Assembly (NCBI RefSeq): GCF_900111765.1
Contig: NZ_FOIB01000004.1
Location: 744,001 to 808,000, forward strand
DNA length: 64,000 bases
Direction: 5' to 3'
Source of the DNA: Myxococcus fulvus
Lineage (GTDB): Bacteria; Myxococcota; Myxococcia; Myxococcales; Myxococcaceae
Shown: positions 44,670 to 53,359 of the stretch, in pieces
How the letters are laid out: each line of letters starts with the position of its first letter
Position numbering within the stretch: position 1 is the first letter of the stretch
The notes under the pieces: model-generated
Database searches by the model: none
What the model was told of the DNA's origin: nothing
Seen by the model: the letters and a program-made list of their open reading frames with translations, nothing else
Made by a program: the position numbers and the translations under genes

Positions 44670-47600
44670 CACGGGTCGAAGACCTCCGAGCGCCCGAGGA
44701 CATATGCCGTCCAGGTCGCCGTGGACAACGCGTCATAGGTCCACTGCGAATACTCGAAGCGAGGGACTCGCGCGGCGGAGAGGTCGGCTCGCAGTCGCGC
44801 GCCTTCGGGCAGCTCCGCTCGGAGCGCCGCGAGCGCGGGGCCTGGGAGCGTCACCTGTGTCTGCCCTCCCGGGAGCACGGCCGTCCAGCGGACGCCGCCC
44901 TCCGTTCCGGGCGCGAGCAGGGTGAGCAACTGCACCGCGGGCGTGGCAGAGGATGACGTGGGCGTCCAGGACACCGTGCCCTCGAAGCGAACCCCAGGTT
45001 GGGTGAAGACGGGCAGTGGCAACATCGGCGCGAGTGTCACGCCGCCTTCCAGGGCTCCGGGCTGCCGGTGGTACAGCAGGCTCTGGGGATACGCGGTGGT
45101 TCCTCGCAGCAGGTCGAGGAAGAGCAGGTTCGCGCCGTCCACGTGGGGAAGTTGTGGAAAAGTGAGGCGTGGTCCGGGTCCCTCGACGCTCGTGTAGAGG
45201 CGCGTACCCGTGCCCCAGTTGTGGGGATGAGGCACGAGCCCCTCCGCGCCCAGGTCCAACCATGCGTAGACCTGATGTCGCGCCTCTTCTCCCGCGATGA
45301 CGAGTGGGCCCTCCACGGTGAGGGGCGCGGTGACATCCAGGTGCATGTCGAAGATGACGTCCTGGTTCTCCGCCGCCCGCGTTCCCGAGGCCGCGACACC
45401 TCTGCGGATGCCGAGCAGATAGGGCTCGAAGTCCACGCCGTCCCTGAGCACGCCCAGCACCGCATACACGGCGCGCAGCCCGGGCTGGGCCAGGACGAGG
45501 AAGGAGCCTCCGTCCTCACGGACTCGCCAGGTCTCCGCGCGGCGGTCGCCCGTGCCCGTGAAGGGTGGACCCGACGCGGGACTGGATTGGGCCACGAAGA
45601 CGCGCGCCTCGAGCACCTCGTTCGGTCCGAGAGGTCGCGGTGGCTTGAAGCCTCGCACGCGGCCGGAGATGCGCGCGGTCGCGGGCACGGGCGGATTGCC
45701 GGGGTTGCCCTCACTGTCGAGACGGCGCAGGTACACCGTCAGGTTCTCCGAGCGGATGCCCGCCACCGTCACCGCGTCGTGGCCCGGCTTGAAGACCGTG
45801 ATGACCTGCACGCCCGCGATGCGTGAGTCCGACAGCGTGAGCTGTCCTCGCGCATCCGTGCCTCCTTGGAGGATGGGCGTGGGGTCCGGGCCCAGCAGCA
45901 CCGTGGCTCCCGAGACGGGTTGGCCGTAGCTCCCCGACGACGTGTCGAGCACCGTGACGTTCAACGTGCCCGTCAGGGACTCGCCGGAGAGCCCTCCGGG
46001 GCCTCGTGGATCGAAGTAGTGGAAGGACTCGGGGAGCGCCGAGCGCTGGGTGTCCTGGACGACGGCGACCTCCACGGGCCCCTGGATTCGCGAGGCCGGG
46101 ATGCGACAGGTGAGCGTGTGCGCGTCGTGGATGAGCACGTCCGTGGCGGGTTCTCCTCCGAACATGACGGACGTACCGTCGGCGAAGCCCGCGCCTCTCA
46201 CCGTGACTCGGGCGCCGCCTGCGACGGCACCACGGGAGGGCTCGACCTGGGACAGGGTGAGCGCGGCGTCGTAGGTGAAGGACGCCGGAAGCAGCGCTTC
46301 GTTCTCCGGGTCGCTCGCGGAGGAGACATGGAGCGAGTGCGCCCCCGCGCCTCCGGTTGGCGTGAGGAAGCGCAGCTCCGTCTCGCTCGACTCCGTGACT
46401 TGTGGCGCGAGGAGTGCGCCGACTCGCACCACGGCATCTGGAGGCAGTGCGCTTCCCGTGAGTCGCGTCTGGGTCTCGCCTGTCGCGCTCCCATGGTTCG
46501 GCGTTACCTGGTCGAGCGCGAGACGAAACGTGTAGCCCTGGGTGAGGCTCGCGCTCATGGCGCCGGACTGGACACTCACGGATACCGTGCGCGGGAGTGT
46601 CCCCCGGGGAGGAACCCGAACCGTGGCGGTCGTCGCGGTGGCACTCACGACCTGCGCAGGGAGTGCATCGAAGGTGACGGACAGGTCGGGCGCGTCGAGC
46701 GCGGTCCCCATCAGCGTCACGGTGCCGTCGTCCTGGGCTCCGACTCTCGGGAAGACTCCGTGCAGGGCGAGCGGTGCACTCGCGGAATCGTCCACGTAGG
46801 CGAAGCCCTGGCGCACCGTCCAGGTGCCTCTCGGCGTGGCGATGCGGATGGGCACGACTCCGATGGACTGTGCGGGTGGAGTGGTCACCACGATTCGCGT
46901 GGAGGACTCCACCTGGAGCGAGGTGGCGGGTGTGTCTCCGAGGAGGACCTGGGTCGCTCCCTCGAAACCCTGGCCCGTGATGACGGTGACGGTGCCTCCC
47001 TCTCTTGGCCCCGTGAGCGGCGAGACCTGGGTGACGCGCGTGTCCTCGATGTAGCGATACGCGCGTCGGAGCACATCACCGACACCGTGGCCGTGGACTC
47101 GCACGTCGACGGAGCCAGCCACGCGCCCCCTGGGGACGAGGACACGGAGCTCCGACGAGGAGGCCCGGGCGACAGAGGGACTCGCCATGCCACCGAAGAG
47201 GACCTGGAGCCCCTCGGGGAAACCCTCGCCGAGCAGCGACACGGTCTCTCCTCCGGAGAGTGCCCCCGTGTCCTTCGAGAGCGCGCGGACGTCGAAGGTC
47301 TCGACGTAGGTGAAGCAGGACTCACAGACGGCCGTGCCGTTCGGGTTTTCGAGCGTGAGGTCCACTGTGCCTGCCACTCCAGGAGGAGTGCGCAGGTCGA
47401 GAGTGGAGTCGTCGATGAGCTGGAAGTCACGGACGGGATTCGAGCCGACTCGCAGCGTCGTGCGCGCCGCTGCCTCGGGTGCACCGCGGGCCACGCCCTC
47501 CACGAAGCCTCGGCCCTTCAGCGTCACCCAGGTCCCGCCGCCCCGCTCACCTCGCGTGGGCAACGCGGACTGAATCACCGGCGCGCTCGGTGCGCCCGCG

Positions 47601-47743
47601 TCGACGTGGGTCCCCGCGTCTTTCGTTCCCGCATCAGGAACACCCCCTGCATCCGGCTGAGTCCCAGGGGGTCGAGAGGTGCCACCACAGGCCACGAGCA
47701 ACATGGCGAGGAGGATGAACACTCGCGATGACGTGGGCCTCAT
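44669..47743 (-). CDS. Six-IPT/TIG-domain lipoprotein (operon gene 4 of 5)
   Basis: A 1024-residue lipoprotein. The signal ends L-L-V-A-C (Cys19) and is followed by an Asp/Ala/Gly spacer. Six IPT/TIG immunoglobulin-like domains are recognisable by the P-x-x-G-x-x-x-G-G-[TE]-x-V-x-[LV]-x-G pattern (for example S-P-L-T-G-P-R-E-G-G-T-V and E-P-S-R-G-A-V-A-G-G-A-R), covering about residues 50-600. A carboxypeptidase regulatory-like domain follows near 625-710 (V-S-G-A-T-V-L-L-G and G-T-D-A-R-G-Q-L-T-L). The last about 310 residues are unlike anything I know. The ATG at 47743 overlaps the upstream stop by 4 nt (ATGA). Probably a long extracellular adhesive arm. Confidence 0.88.
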   Translation of the reverse strand: MRPTSSRVFILLAMLLVACGGTSRPPGTQPDAGGVPDAGTKDAGTHVDAGAPSAPVIQSALPTRGERGGGTWVTLKGRGFVEGVARGAPEAAARTTLRVGSNPVRDFQLIDDSTLDLRTPPGVAGTVDLTLENPNGTAVCESCFTYVETFDVRALSKDTGALSGGETVSLLGEGFPEGLQVLFGGMASPSVARASSSELRVLVPRGRVAGSVDVRVHGHGVGDVLRRAYRYIEDTRVTQVSPLTGPREGGTVTVITGQGFEGATQVLLGDTPATSLQVESSTRIVVTTPPAQSIGVVPIRIATPRGTWTVRQGFAYVDDSASAPLALHGVFPRVGAQDDGTVTLMGTALDAPDLSVTFDALPAQVVSATATTATVRVPPRGTLPRTVSVSVQSGAMSASLTQGYTFRLALDQVTPNHGSATGETQTRLTGSALPPDAVVRVGALLAPQVTESSETELRFLTPTGGAGAHSLHVSSASDPENEALLPASFTYDAALTLSQVEPSRGAVAGGARVTVRGAGFADGTSVMFGGEPATDVLIHDAHTLTCRIPASRIQGPVEVAVVQDTQRSALPESFHYFDPRGPGGLSGESLTGTLNVTVLDTSSGSYGQPVSGATVLLGPDPTPILQGGTDARGQLTLSDSRIAGVQVITVFKPGHDAVTVAGIRSENLTVYLRRLDSEGNPGNPPVPATARISGRVRGFKPPRPLGPNEVLEARVFVAQSSPASGPPFTGTGDRRAETWRVREDGGSFLVLAQPGLRAVYAVLGVLRDGVDFEPYLLGIRRGVAASGTRAAENQDVIFDMHLDVTAPLTVEGPLVIAGEEARHQVYAWLDLGAEGLVPHPHNWGTGTRLYTSVEGPGPRLTFPQLPHVDGANLLFLDLLRGTTAYPQSLLYHRQPGALEGGVTLAPMLPLPVFTQPGVRFEGTVSWTPTSSSATPAVQLLTLLAPGTEGGVRWTAVLPGGQTQVTLPGPALAALRAELPEGARLRADLSAARVPRFEYSQWTYDALSTATWTAYVLGRSEVFDP

Positions 47744-49200
47744 GGGAGCCACTCCACCTGGAGCGTGTAGCCGTTCGTCGTGCGCGCATCGTCACCGGTG
47801 ACCCTGGCCGTGAGCGACCGGCCCTGCACCGTCGACGCGGGGAGGTCCACCCTGGCACCCGTCGTGTCGAGTGAGCACCCCAGCTCGGTGCCGCCATTCA
47901 GGACGCACAGGTGCAGCAGTCCGCGGACCGCCGAGTAACCCGACAGTGACACCCTTGCACCTCGCGAAGGTGGCACCGAGAACCGCAGGTGGTCCGCGTC
48001 CCCGGGACAGAGCATCCCGTCCAGACGCAGGCCCTCCGGCAGCACCGTGGCCATCTCGACCGTGTCGTTCGGCTCGTGGTCGTCATCGTCGCAAGGTGTT
48101 CCCCGCGAGAGGAAGAAGCCCACGTCGTAGGCTCTCGGCACCGTGTCACGCGAGGCGATGCGCACCGTGTACAGGCCTCGCTCCGCGGCGACATGCGACA
48201 ACCGGAAGCGCCCTGTCGCCAGCACCCTTCCACTCGCATCCTGGAGGGACGCGGAGAACATCGGCTCCGCGAACACCTCGGCCTCCACATTCACGCCGAG
48301 CTGGTCGCCTCGCTCCAACGTGAGCGAGTAGTGGTCCACGTCACCTGGGCACAGGGTGAGCCGCACATGGCGGCTCGCGCTCACGGGATGGGCCGTGCCC
48401 ACGGAGTCATTGGGCTCCAGCGCGTCCGGCTGACAGCTCCTCGGGATGCAGGCCCTGCTTCCGAGGTCACAGCGTCGGTCTGACTCACAGTCGTCGTCCG
48501 AGGAGCAGGGCGGCAGGCTCGGCAGGCACTGTCCACTCGCCAGATGACACACCTGGGGCACCGTGCAATCGCGGTCCGAGTAACACCTCGGCGTCACCGT
48601 GCAACGGCCCGCGGCGTCACAGGTGAAACCCACCGCGCAGTCCGAGTCCTCTTCGCATCGCACACAGCGCTCGTTTGCGCAGTGCTCCCCTTCCGCGCAG
48701 ACCGCCGACGCGGTGGCCTCGGTGCAGCGTGACACACAGGCATGCAGGCCCGGATTGCAGCGCTCCTCGGCGCCGCAGTCCGCGTCCTCGAGGCATCCGA
48801 GGTCCTCCTCACACACGAGCGTTCCCGCGTTGCACCGCTCACCTGTCGGACATTCTTCACGCGTGCCCATCGGGCACGGCACCACGTCGGTCCTCGCTCG
48901 ACACAGCCCCTGGCGACACCACTGTCCCAAGCCACAGTTCGCGTGCGCCACGCACGCCTCGCCCCAACCCTCGCGCGCGATACAGGTTCCGGCCTCGCAG
49001 CGCTCACGGAGCCGGCACTGACCGCTCGACTCACAGGCGCCACAGACTTCCGCGAGCGTGCAGACCTGCCCTCCGTCACAGTCCTCGCGCCGTGCGCAGG
49101 TCTTCGGGGCGGGGTCCACATCCGGCCCCGGTGGCACCTTCTCCGTGGAGGAGCAGGCGAAGAGCCAGCACAACCCCACGAGCCACCACCCCGGCCTCAC
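47740..49200 (-). CDS. Cys-rich lipoprotein with two PPC-like domains (operon gene 3 of 5)
   Basis: A 486-residue lipoprotein starting at GTG 49200, which overlaps the upstream stop by 4 nt (GTGA). No ATG precedes it, and this start gives a short signal ending L-F-A-C (Cys16). Residues about 35-270 are Cys-rich units of the D-x-D-C / G-x-x-C type, as in the last gene of the operon. Two bacterial pre-peptidase C-terminal (PPC)-like domains follow, marked by D-A-L-E-P-N-D-S and D-H-E-P-N-D-T plus C-P-G-D-x-D-H. The domain types point to a surface-exposed binding protein. It is followed by the IPT protein gene with ATGA overlap. Confidence 0.87.
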   Translation of the reverse strand: MRPGWWLVGLCWLFACSSTEKVPPGPDVDPAPKTCARREDCDGGQVCTLAEVCGACESSGQCRLRERCEAGTCIAREGWGEACVAHANCGLGQWCRQGLCRARTDVVPCPMGTREECPTGERCNAGTLVCEEDLGCLEDADCGAEERCNPGLHACVSRCTEATASAVCAEGEHCANERCVRCEEDSDCAVGFTCDAAGRCTVTPRCYSDRDCTVPQVCHLASGQCLPSLPPCSSDDDCESDRRCDLGSRACIPRSCQPDALEPNDSVGTAHPVSASRHVRLTLCPGDVDHYSLTLERGDQLGVNVEAEVFAEPMFSASLQDASGRVLATGRFRLSHVAAERGLYTVRIASRDTVPRAYDVGFFLSRGTPCDDDDHEPNDTVEMATVLPEGLRLDGMLCPGDADHLRFSVPPSRGARVSLSGYSAVRGLLHLCVLNGGTELGCSLDTTGARVDLPASTVQGRSLTARVTGDDARTTNGYTLQVEWLP

Positions 49201-50840
49201 GGCGCCTCCGTGACGACACCCGAGGGCCACTGCACGTCCGCCACCGTCCACACCTCGCCCTGGCGCGACAGGGTGCGCCGGAACTCGCCCTTCAGCACGC
49301 CCCGGTCGTACACGCGCACCGTGGCCTCACTGCGCGGGTCCACGGCGCCGTTCTCACGTGAGAGCACCACCGCGACCCGGTATGTGCCTGACACGGGGCG
49401 CTCGTAACCGAAGACCTCCGGACCGAAGCCCGTCAGCCGATCCCTCAACAGCTCGGGGTCCTCCGTGAATCCGGGCGTACCCCAGTCGGGCCGTGGGTTC
49501 GCGTAGTGGCAATCATCGACGGACCCCAGCGCCGCGTCCACGCCTCGCAGCACGTGCAGGTCCAGGTCCGTCTCCGCGTGGTTCCACGTCACGTCCACCC
49601 ACAGCTGCTGGGCGGGGACCGCCACGACTCGCGCACGCGTGGGTCGCAGGCTGCGCGCTCCCGCCGCATCTGCCACCGTGAGCGCCACCTCGTACTCGCC
49701 CGACACCACCGGGTCCAAGCGCAACACACTGCTGGACGCCGCCGGGGACAACAACCGCGCACGCGCGCCCACGGGCAGCGAGACCAGCTCCCAGGCGTAC
49801 GTGAGCGGACCCTCTCCATCCGGGTCCATCGAGGCCGTGCCATCCAGCACCACTTCTCCTCCCGGCACGCTCTCGCCTGGCGCGCTCACCACGGGCACCG
49901 GTGCGAGATTCACGCTGCCTCGCAGAGGCACTCTCGCCTCGCGCTGGTCCGGGTCCGTGGTCCGCAGCACCAGGGTTCCACTCACGTCCTCGGCGGAGAC
50001 ACCGGACGGCACCGCGTACCGCACCGACACCTCGACCTCACTCGCGAGGTCCAGGACCGTGGGCGTCCGAGTGGAGCCCACGAGCTGGAACACAGGGGAC
50101 GCGGACGTCAGTGACGCCTGCGCGAGGGACGCGACTTCAGAGCCTGGGGACTGGACCGCCGGAGACTCGGGCGCAGGCACGTCAAACGGCCCGCCTCGCC
50201 CCGGCGACGGCATCGCGTGTCCCTTCTTTGGGGCCGTCAGGGATTCGGGCGTCGATGACATCCTTGCGGGATGCGCCACCGCCAACGTCCTTTCGGAGCC
50301 AACCCGAGGGCCCCCAGGCGCTTCGAGCGTCAGTGACTCCAGCACCAGCGGCGCACTCCCTCGCGAGCGAAGCTTCACCGGACGCACCACGCTGCTTCCT
50401 TCGGCGACCCGCCCGAAGTCGAGCAACGCGGGCTCCAGCTCCAGCACCGCCGCGGTACGCCCCTCTCCTCGCAGCGACACCTCGACGTCCTCTTGGATGG
50501 GGTCGTCCGTGCGCAGCACCAGCGTCGCCGTGTAGCTCGACTCACGCGGCGGCACGAAGGCCAATACCAGTGAGGTCTCAGCCTGCGCGGGCACCTCCTC
50601 AGGAACGGAGACGATTCGGAACGGGCTGCCGTCCTCCTCCACCACCGCGCTCACCACTCGCAGCGACGCGCGCCCCACGTTCACCAATGGTAGGGACACC
50701 GTGCGTTCGTTCAGCGCGGGCACGGCACCGAAATCGAGGGTGGACGCGGGCGCCACCCAGCGCGGCACCACCGAGGACGGAGGTGCCTCCCGCCCACAGG
50801 CCGCCACCAGCAGCCAGCACACGAGCCACCCGCGCCTCAC
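49197..50840 (-). CDS. ASH/PKD-domain lipoprotein (operon gene 2 of 5)
   Basis: A 547-residue lipoprotein. It starts at GTG 50840, overlapping the vWA gene's stop by 4 nt (GTGA); the signal ends L-V-A-A-C (Cys15). Two ASH/choice-of-anchor D-type domains appear at about 30-220 (S-T-L-D-F-G-A-V-P and A-L-L-D-F-G-R-V-A, each with N-V-G or R-G-S-A-P-L), a similar domain near 270-330, and a PKD-like domain with V-L-D-G-T-A-S-M-D-P-D-G-E-G near 340-425. The C-terminus contains D-V-T-W-N-H-A-E-T-D-L-D-L-H-V and G-P-E-V-F-G-Y, resembling DUF2135/YfaP-like proteins. All are extracellular beta folds, so this is a structural or binding component. Confidence 0.86.
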   Translation of the reverse strand: MRRGWLVCWLLVAACGREAPPSSVVPRWVAPASTLDFGAVPALNERTVSLPLVNVGRASLRVVSAVVEEDGSPFRIVSVPEEVPAQAETSLVLAFVPPRESSYTATLVLRTDDPIQEDVEVSLRGEGRTAAVLELEPALLDFGRVAEGSSVVRPVKLRSRGSAPLVLESLTLEAPGGPRVGSERTLAVAHPARMSSTPESLTAPKKGHAMPSPGRGGPFDVPAPESPAVQSPGSEVASLAQASLTSASPVFQLVGSTRTPTVLDLASEVEVSVRYAVPSGVSAEDVSGTLVLRTTDPDQREARVPLRGSVNLAPVPVVSAPGESVPGGEVVLDGTASMDPDGEGPLTYAWELVSLPVGARARLLSPAASSSVLRLDPVVSGEYEVALTVADAAGARSLRPTRARVVAVPAQQLWVDVTWNHAETDLDLHVLRGVDAALGSVDDCHYANPRPDWGTPGFTEDPELLRDRLTGFGPEVFGYERPVSGTYRVAVVLSRENGAVDPRSEATVRVYDRGVLKGEFRRTLSRQGEVWTVADVQWPSGVVTEAP

Positions 50841-51943
50841 GACCCAGCCTCCACGTACTCCAGCTCCACCCGCGACCCCAGCCCTGGCACCGAGTCCCCC
50901 GCGAAGAACACCGTCCCACGCTCGGGCTGATACACCCAGCCGTGCTCGCCTCCCACCTCGGGGACGCACACCACTTCGAGCGCCTCTGCCGACTGCCCTT
51001 CGCAAGCCGCGCGGTCCACCGACCCACAGGCCCTCAGCGAGGACTCCGGCGTCCCACAGGCGTGGCGAACACGGACCCTCAGCGAGTCCTCCCGAGGCAC
51101 GCGTGCGAGCGCGAACGAGCGCCTCAGCCCCACCGCGCTCGTCGCCAGCGTGCGCAGCGTCTCGGCGAAGTCCTCGTCGCAGATGCTCCCCAGCTCTCCA
51201 CCCATGAGGGACACGAGCTCCGCGTACCGAGCCCCCGGCTCCGCGCCACAGCCATTCGCGGGCACGTCCCCGATGATGGCCGACGCCAGCACCGTCCCGT
51301 CATTACCCAGACCCTTCGCTCGCGAGAACTCCCGCCAGTACATGCGCACGTCGTGTGGCGAGCGGTCGTCCTCATCCGTCACGAACGCCAGATACAGCCA
51401 CGCCTCCGGACGCAGGAACTCCACCGCATGTGTCGCGCGACACGCCTCCCGACACGCATCCGTGGCGCAGCTCGACACACAGGACGCTCGCGCCTCCAGC
51501 ACCGGTGCGTTCTCGCGCGCCAGACGCTCCAGCACCTGACTCGCGGCCTCCAGTCCCGTCTCGTACGCGCTCCCTCCCGTCCCCACTCGCACACTGTCCG
51601 CGAAGGCCTGCTCCAGCCCCGGCGTGTCCGGTCGAAGAACCCGCGGCGTGCCCACCAGCTCCCCGGGTCGCGCGAAGGTGTCCGTCGTCGCCACGCCCAT
51701 CCGGTAGTCGATGCGCCCTTCGCGGAAGAGCGAGATGAACGCCTGGAAGTTGCGCGCGAGCGACTCCTGGCGAGGCGCCATGGAGGCCGAATCATCCACC
51801 ACCCACAACACATCCACCGCCGACGCCGAGCGCTGCGCGTACGTATCGACGTGGAAGCCCGGCGGGAGCGACGGCACCAATCGCTCATCCCGACAGTCGA
51901 CGAAGAGGAGCGCCAGGAAGGCGACGACGGCGACACGGCGCAT
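50837..51943 (-). CDS. von Willebrand factor A domain exported protein (operon gene 1 of 5)
   Basis: A 368-residue exported protein and first gene of the coupled operon. The signal peptide ends near F-V-D-C (Cys17), a weak lipobox with Asp before the Cys. A vWA domain begins at V-L-W-V-V-D-D-S-A-S-M; its metal site (MIDAS) residues D50-x-S52-x-S54 are present, with later T-D in F-V-T-D-E-D-D. A Cys-rich insert at about 150-170 (C-V-S-S-C-A-T-D-A-C-R-E-A-C) interrupts the domain. It probably binds a partner through a divalent metal. The upstream gap to the divergent methyltransferase gene is short (90 nt). No strong ribosome site is evident. Confidence 0.88.
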   Translation of the reverse strand: MRRVAVVAFLALLFVDCRDERLVPSLPPGFHVDTYAQRSASAVDVLWVVDDSASMAPRQESLARNFQAFISLFREGRIDYRMGVATTDTFARPGELVGTPRVLRPDTPGLEQAFADSVRVGTGGSAYETGLEAASQVLERLARENAPVLEARASCVSSCATDACREACRATHAVEFLRPEAWLYLAFVTDEDDRSPHDVRMYWREFSRAKGLGNDGTVLASAIIGDVPANGCGAEPGARYAELVSLMGGELGSICDEDFAETLRTLATSAVGLRRSFALARVPREDSLRVRVRHACGTPESSLRACGSVDRAACEGQSAEALEVVCVPEVGGEHGWVYQPERGTVFFAGDSVPGLGSRVELEYVEAGS

Positions 51944-52033
51944 GCGCCCAGCCTACCCCGAGCGTTCATGGTGCACATCTCCGCCGAGAACCCGCCCTGC
52001 CAGGGCCCCGGGTGCGCTACATCCTCGGGCACC

Positions 52034-52750
52034 ATGTTCCACCGTCAGGGGCCCACCCTCCTCGAACTGGCCGAGCAGGCCTTCTCCTCCGTCGAGCAAG
52101 GCTACGACCTGCTCGCCCCCAAGTTCGACTACACGCCCTTCCGCACACCGGACCCCGTGCTCCGCGCCGCCATCGAGGCCCTGGGCCCCGCGGGCTCCGT
52201 CGGCACCGCGCTGGACGTGTGCTGCGGAACCGGCGCCGCCATGCGCTACCTGCGCCCGCTGGCCCGCGAGCGTGTCACGGGCATCGACGTGAGCCAGGGC
52301 ATGCTCGAGGAAGCGGACCGCAGGCTCTCCGGGGCACCGGGCACCGCAGCCTTCGAGTTCATCCGGGGTGACGCGCTGGAGATGACCTTCGACGCCGCGT
52401 TCGACGTGGCCACGTGCTTCGGCGCCTTCGGCCATATCCTCGAAGCCGATGAGCCCCGGCTGATCCAGCACATCCACCAGGCCCTGCGTCCCGGGGGGCG
52501 GTTCCTCTTCGTCACCGGCCATCCACCGTCGAAGCTGCGCCCCGGTTACTGGGTGGCCCGAGGCTTCAACGCCGCCATGCGCGTGCGCAACGCCCTGTGG
52601 AAGCCGCCCTTCGTCATGTACTACCTGACGTTCCTGGTGCCGCGCGCCCGAGCGCTGCTGGAGGCCCAGGGCTTCAGCGTCGAGGTCCGCGACGGCATCC
52701 TCCCCGAGCCCTTCACGCCCCTGGCCACCGTCATCGCGACGAAGCGCTGA
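52034..52750 (+). CDS. Class I SAM-dependent methyltransferase
   Basis: A 238-residue methyltransferase. Motif I is A-L-D-V-C-C-G-T-G-A-A near residue 60, motif II includes V-T-G-I-D-V-S-Q-G-M-L, an acidic D-A-L-E-M-T-F motif III follows, and L-R-P-G-G-R-F-L-F-V-T-G is the post-I loop. These are the Methyltransf_11/25 marks, with a substrate that cannot be told. ATG 52034 begins the protein at the domain; the ATG at 51968 would add 22 residues. It is divergent from the vWA gene. Confidence 0.9.
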   Translation: MFHRQGPTLLELAEQAFSSVEQGYDLLAPKFDYTPFRTPDPVLRAAIEALGPAGSVGTALDVCCGTGAAMRYLRPLARERVTGIDVSQGMLEEADRRLSGAPGTAAFEFIRGDALEMTFDAAFDVATCFGAFGHILEADEPRLIQHIHQALRPGGRFLFVTGHPPSKLRPGYWVARGFNAAMRVRNALWKPPFVMYYLTFLVPRARALLEAQGFSVEVRDGILPEPFTPLATVIATKR

Positions 52751-52759
52751 CGTCGCGCC

Positions 52760-53266
52760 TCAATGTGACGCGTACTCCACGGACACCACGGTGTACTCCA
52801 CCGCGCCGCGAGGCCGCTCCACCAACACGGCCTCGCCCACCTCCTTGCCGAGCAGCGCCCTGGCCAGCGGCGACTCCACGCTGAGCCGGCCCGACTTCAC
52901 GTCCGCTTCGTCCAGGCCGACGATGCGATAGCGCGTCCGCTCGCCGTCCTCGTCCTCCAGCTCCACCCACGCGCCGAAGAAGACGCGGCCCTCCTGCGCC
53001 GCCTCCGGCTCCACCACGCGCACCTCCTCCAACGTGGCGGCGAGGTGACGCGCGCGGCGCTCGCGCTCCTGGCGCCGGACCCCCGCCTCCAGCGGCGTCA
53101 GCCCCTCGGCCCCGGAGTCCGGCCCCTGCGTGGCCGCCAACTCCTCCTGCAGGGCACGGTAGCCCTCCGGCGTGATGTAGCGCTTGTCGCCCGAGGAGGA
53201 CTTCGGCCGCGGCGGCACCAGCACCTCGTCCCCGCCCGAGTCCTCCTTCGTGAACGCCTTCGACAT
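52760..53266 (-). CDS. GreA/GreB-type transcript elongation factor-like protein
   Basis: A 168-residue Gre-family protein. After a charged N-terminal extension it shows the Gre opening Y-I-T-P-E-G-Y-R-A-L-Q-E-E-L. The C-terminal FKBP-like Gre domain has T-R-Y-R-I-V-G-L-D-E-A-D and S-P-L-A-R-A-L-L-G-K-E-V-G-E-A. The central coiled-coil segment is altered, lacking the usual L-G-D-L-S-E-N-A-E-Y acidic tip, so RNA-cleavage stimulation may be lost; it may compete for the polymerase secondary channel instead. ATG 53266 follows GGAGG with 6-nt spacing. It is convergent with the methyltransferase gene. Confidence 0.85.
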   Translation of the reverse strand: MSKAFTKEDSGGDEVLVPPRPKSSSGDKRYITPEGYRALQEELAATQGPDSGAEGLTPLEAGVRRQERERRARHLAATLEEVRVVEPEAAQEGRVFFGAWVELEDEDGERTRYRIVGLDEADVKSGRLSVESPLARALLGKEVGEAVLVERPRGAVEYTVVSVEYASH

Positions 53267-53359
53267 TCCAGCCTCCGACACAGTCCACTTCGGACCCGAG
53301 CACCTCGCACCCGTGAGACTAAGCTACGCCGCCTCGTCCATCACTCAAGGGGTGCACGC

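Noticed and set aside
45866..47731. A 621-codon plus-strand frame opposite the IPT lipoprotein
   Set aside because: Low-complexity Gly/Arg-rich shadow without ribosome site.
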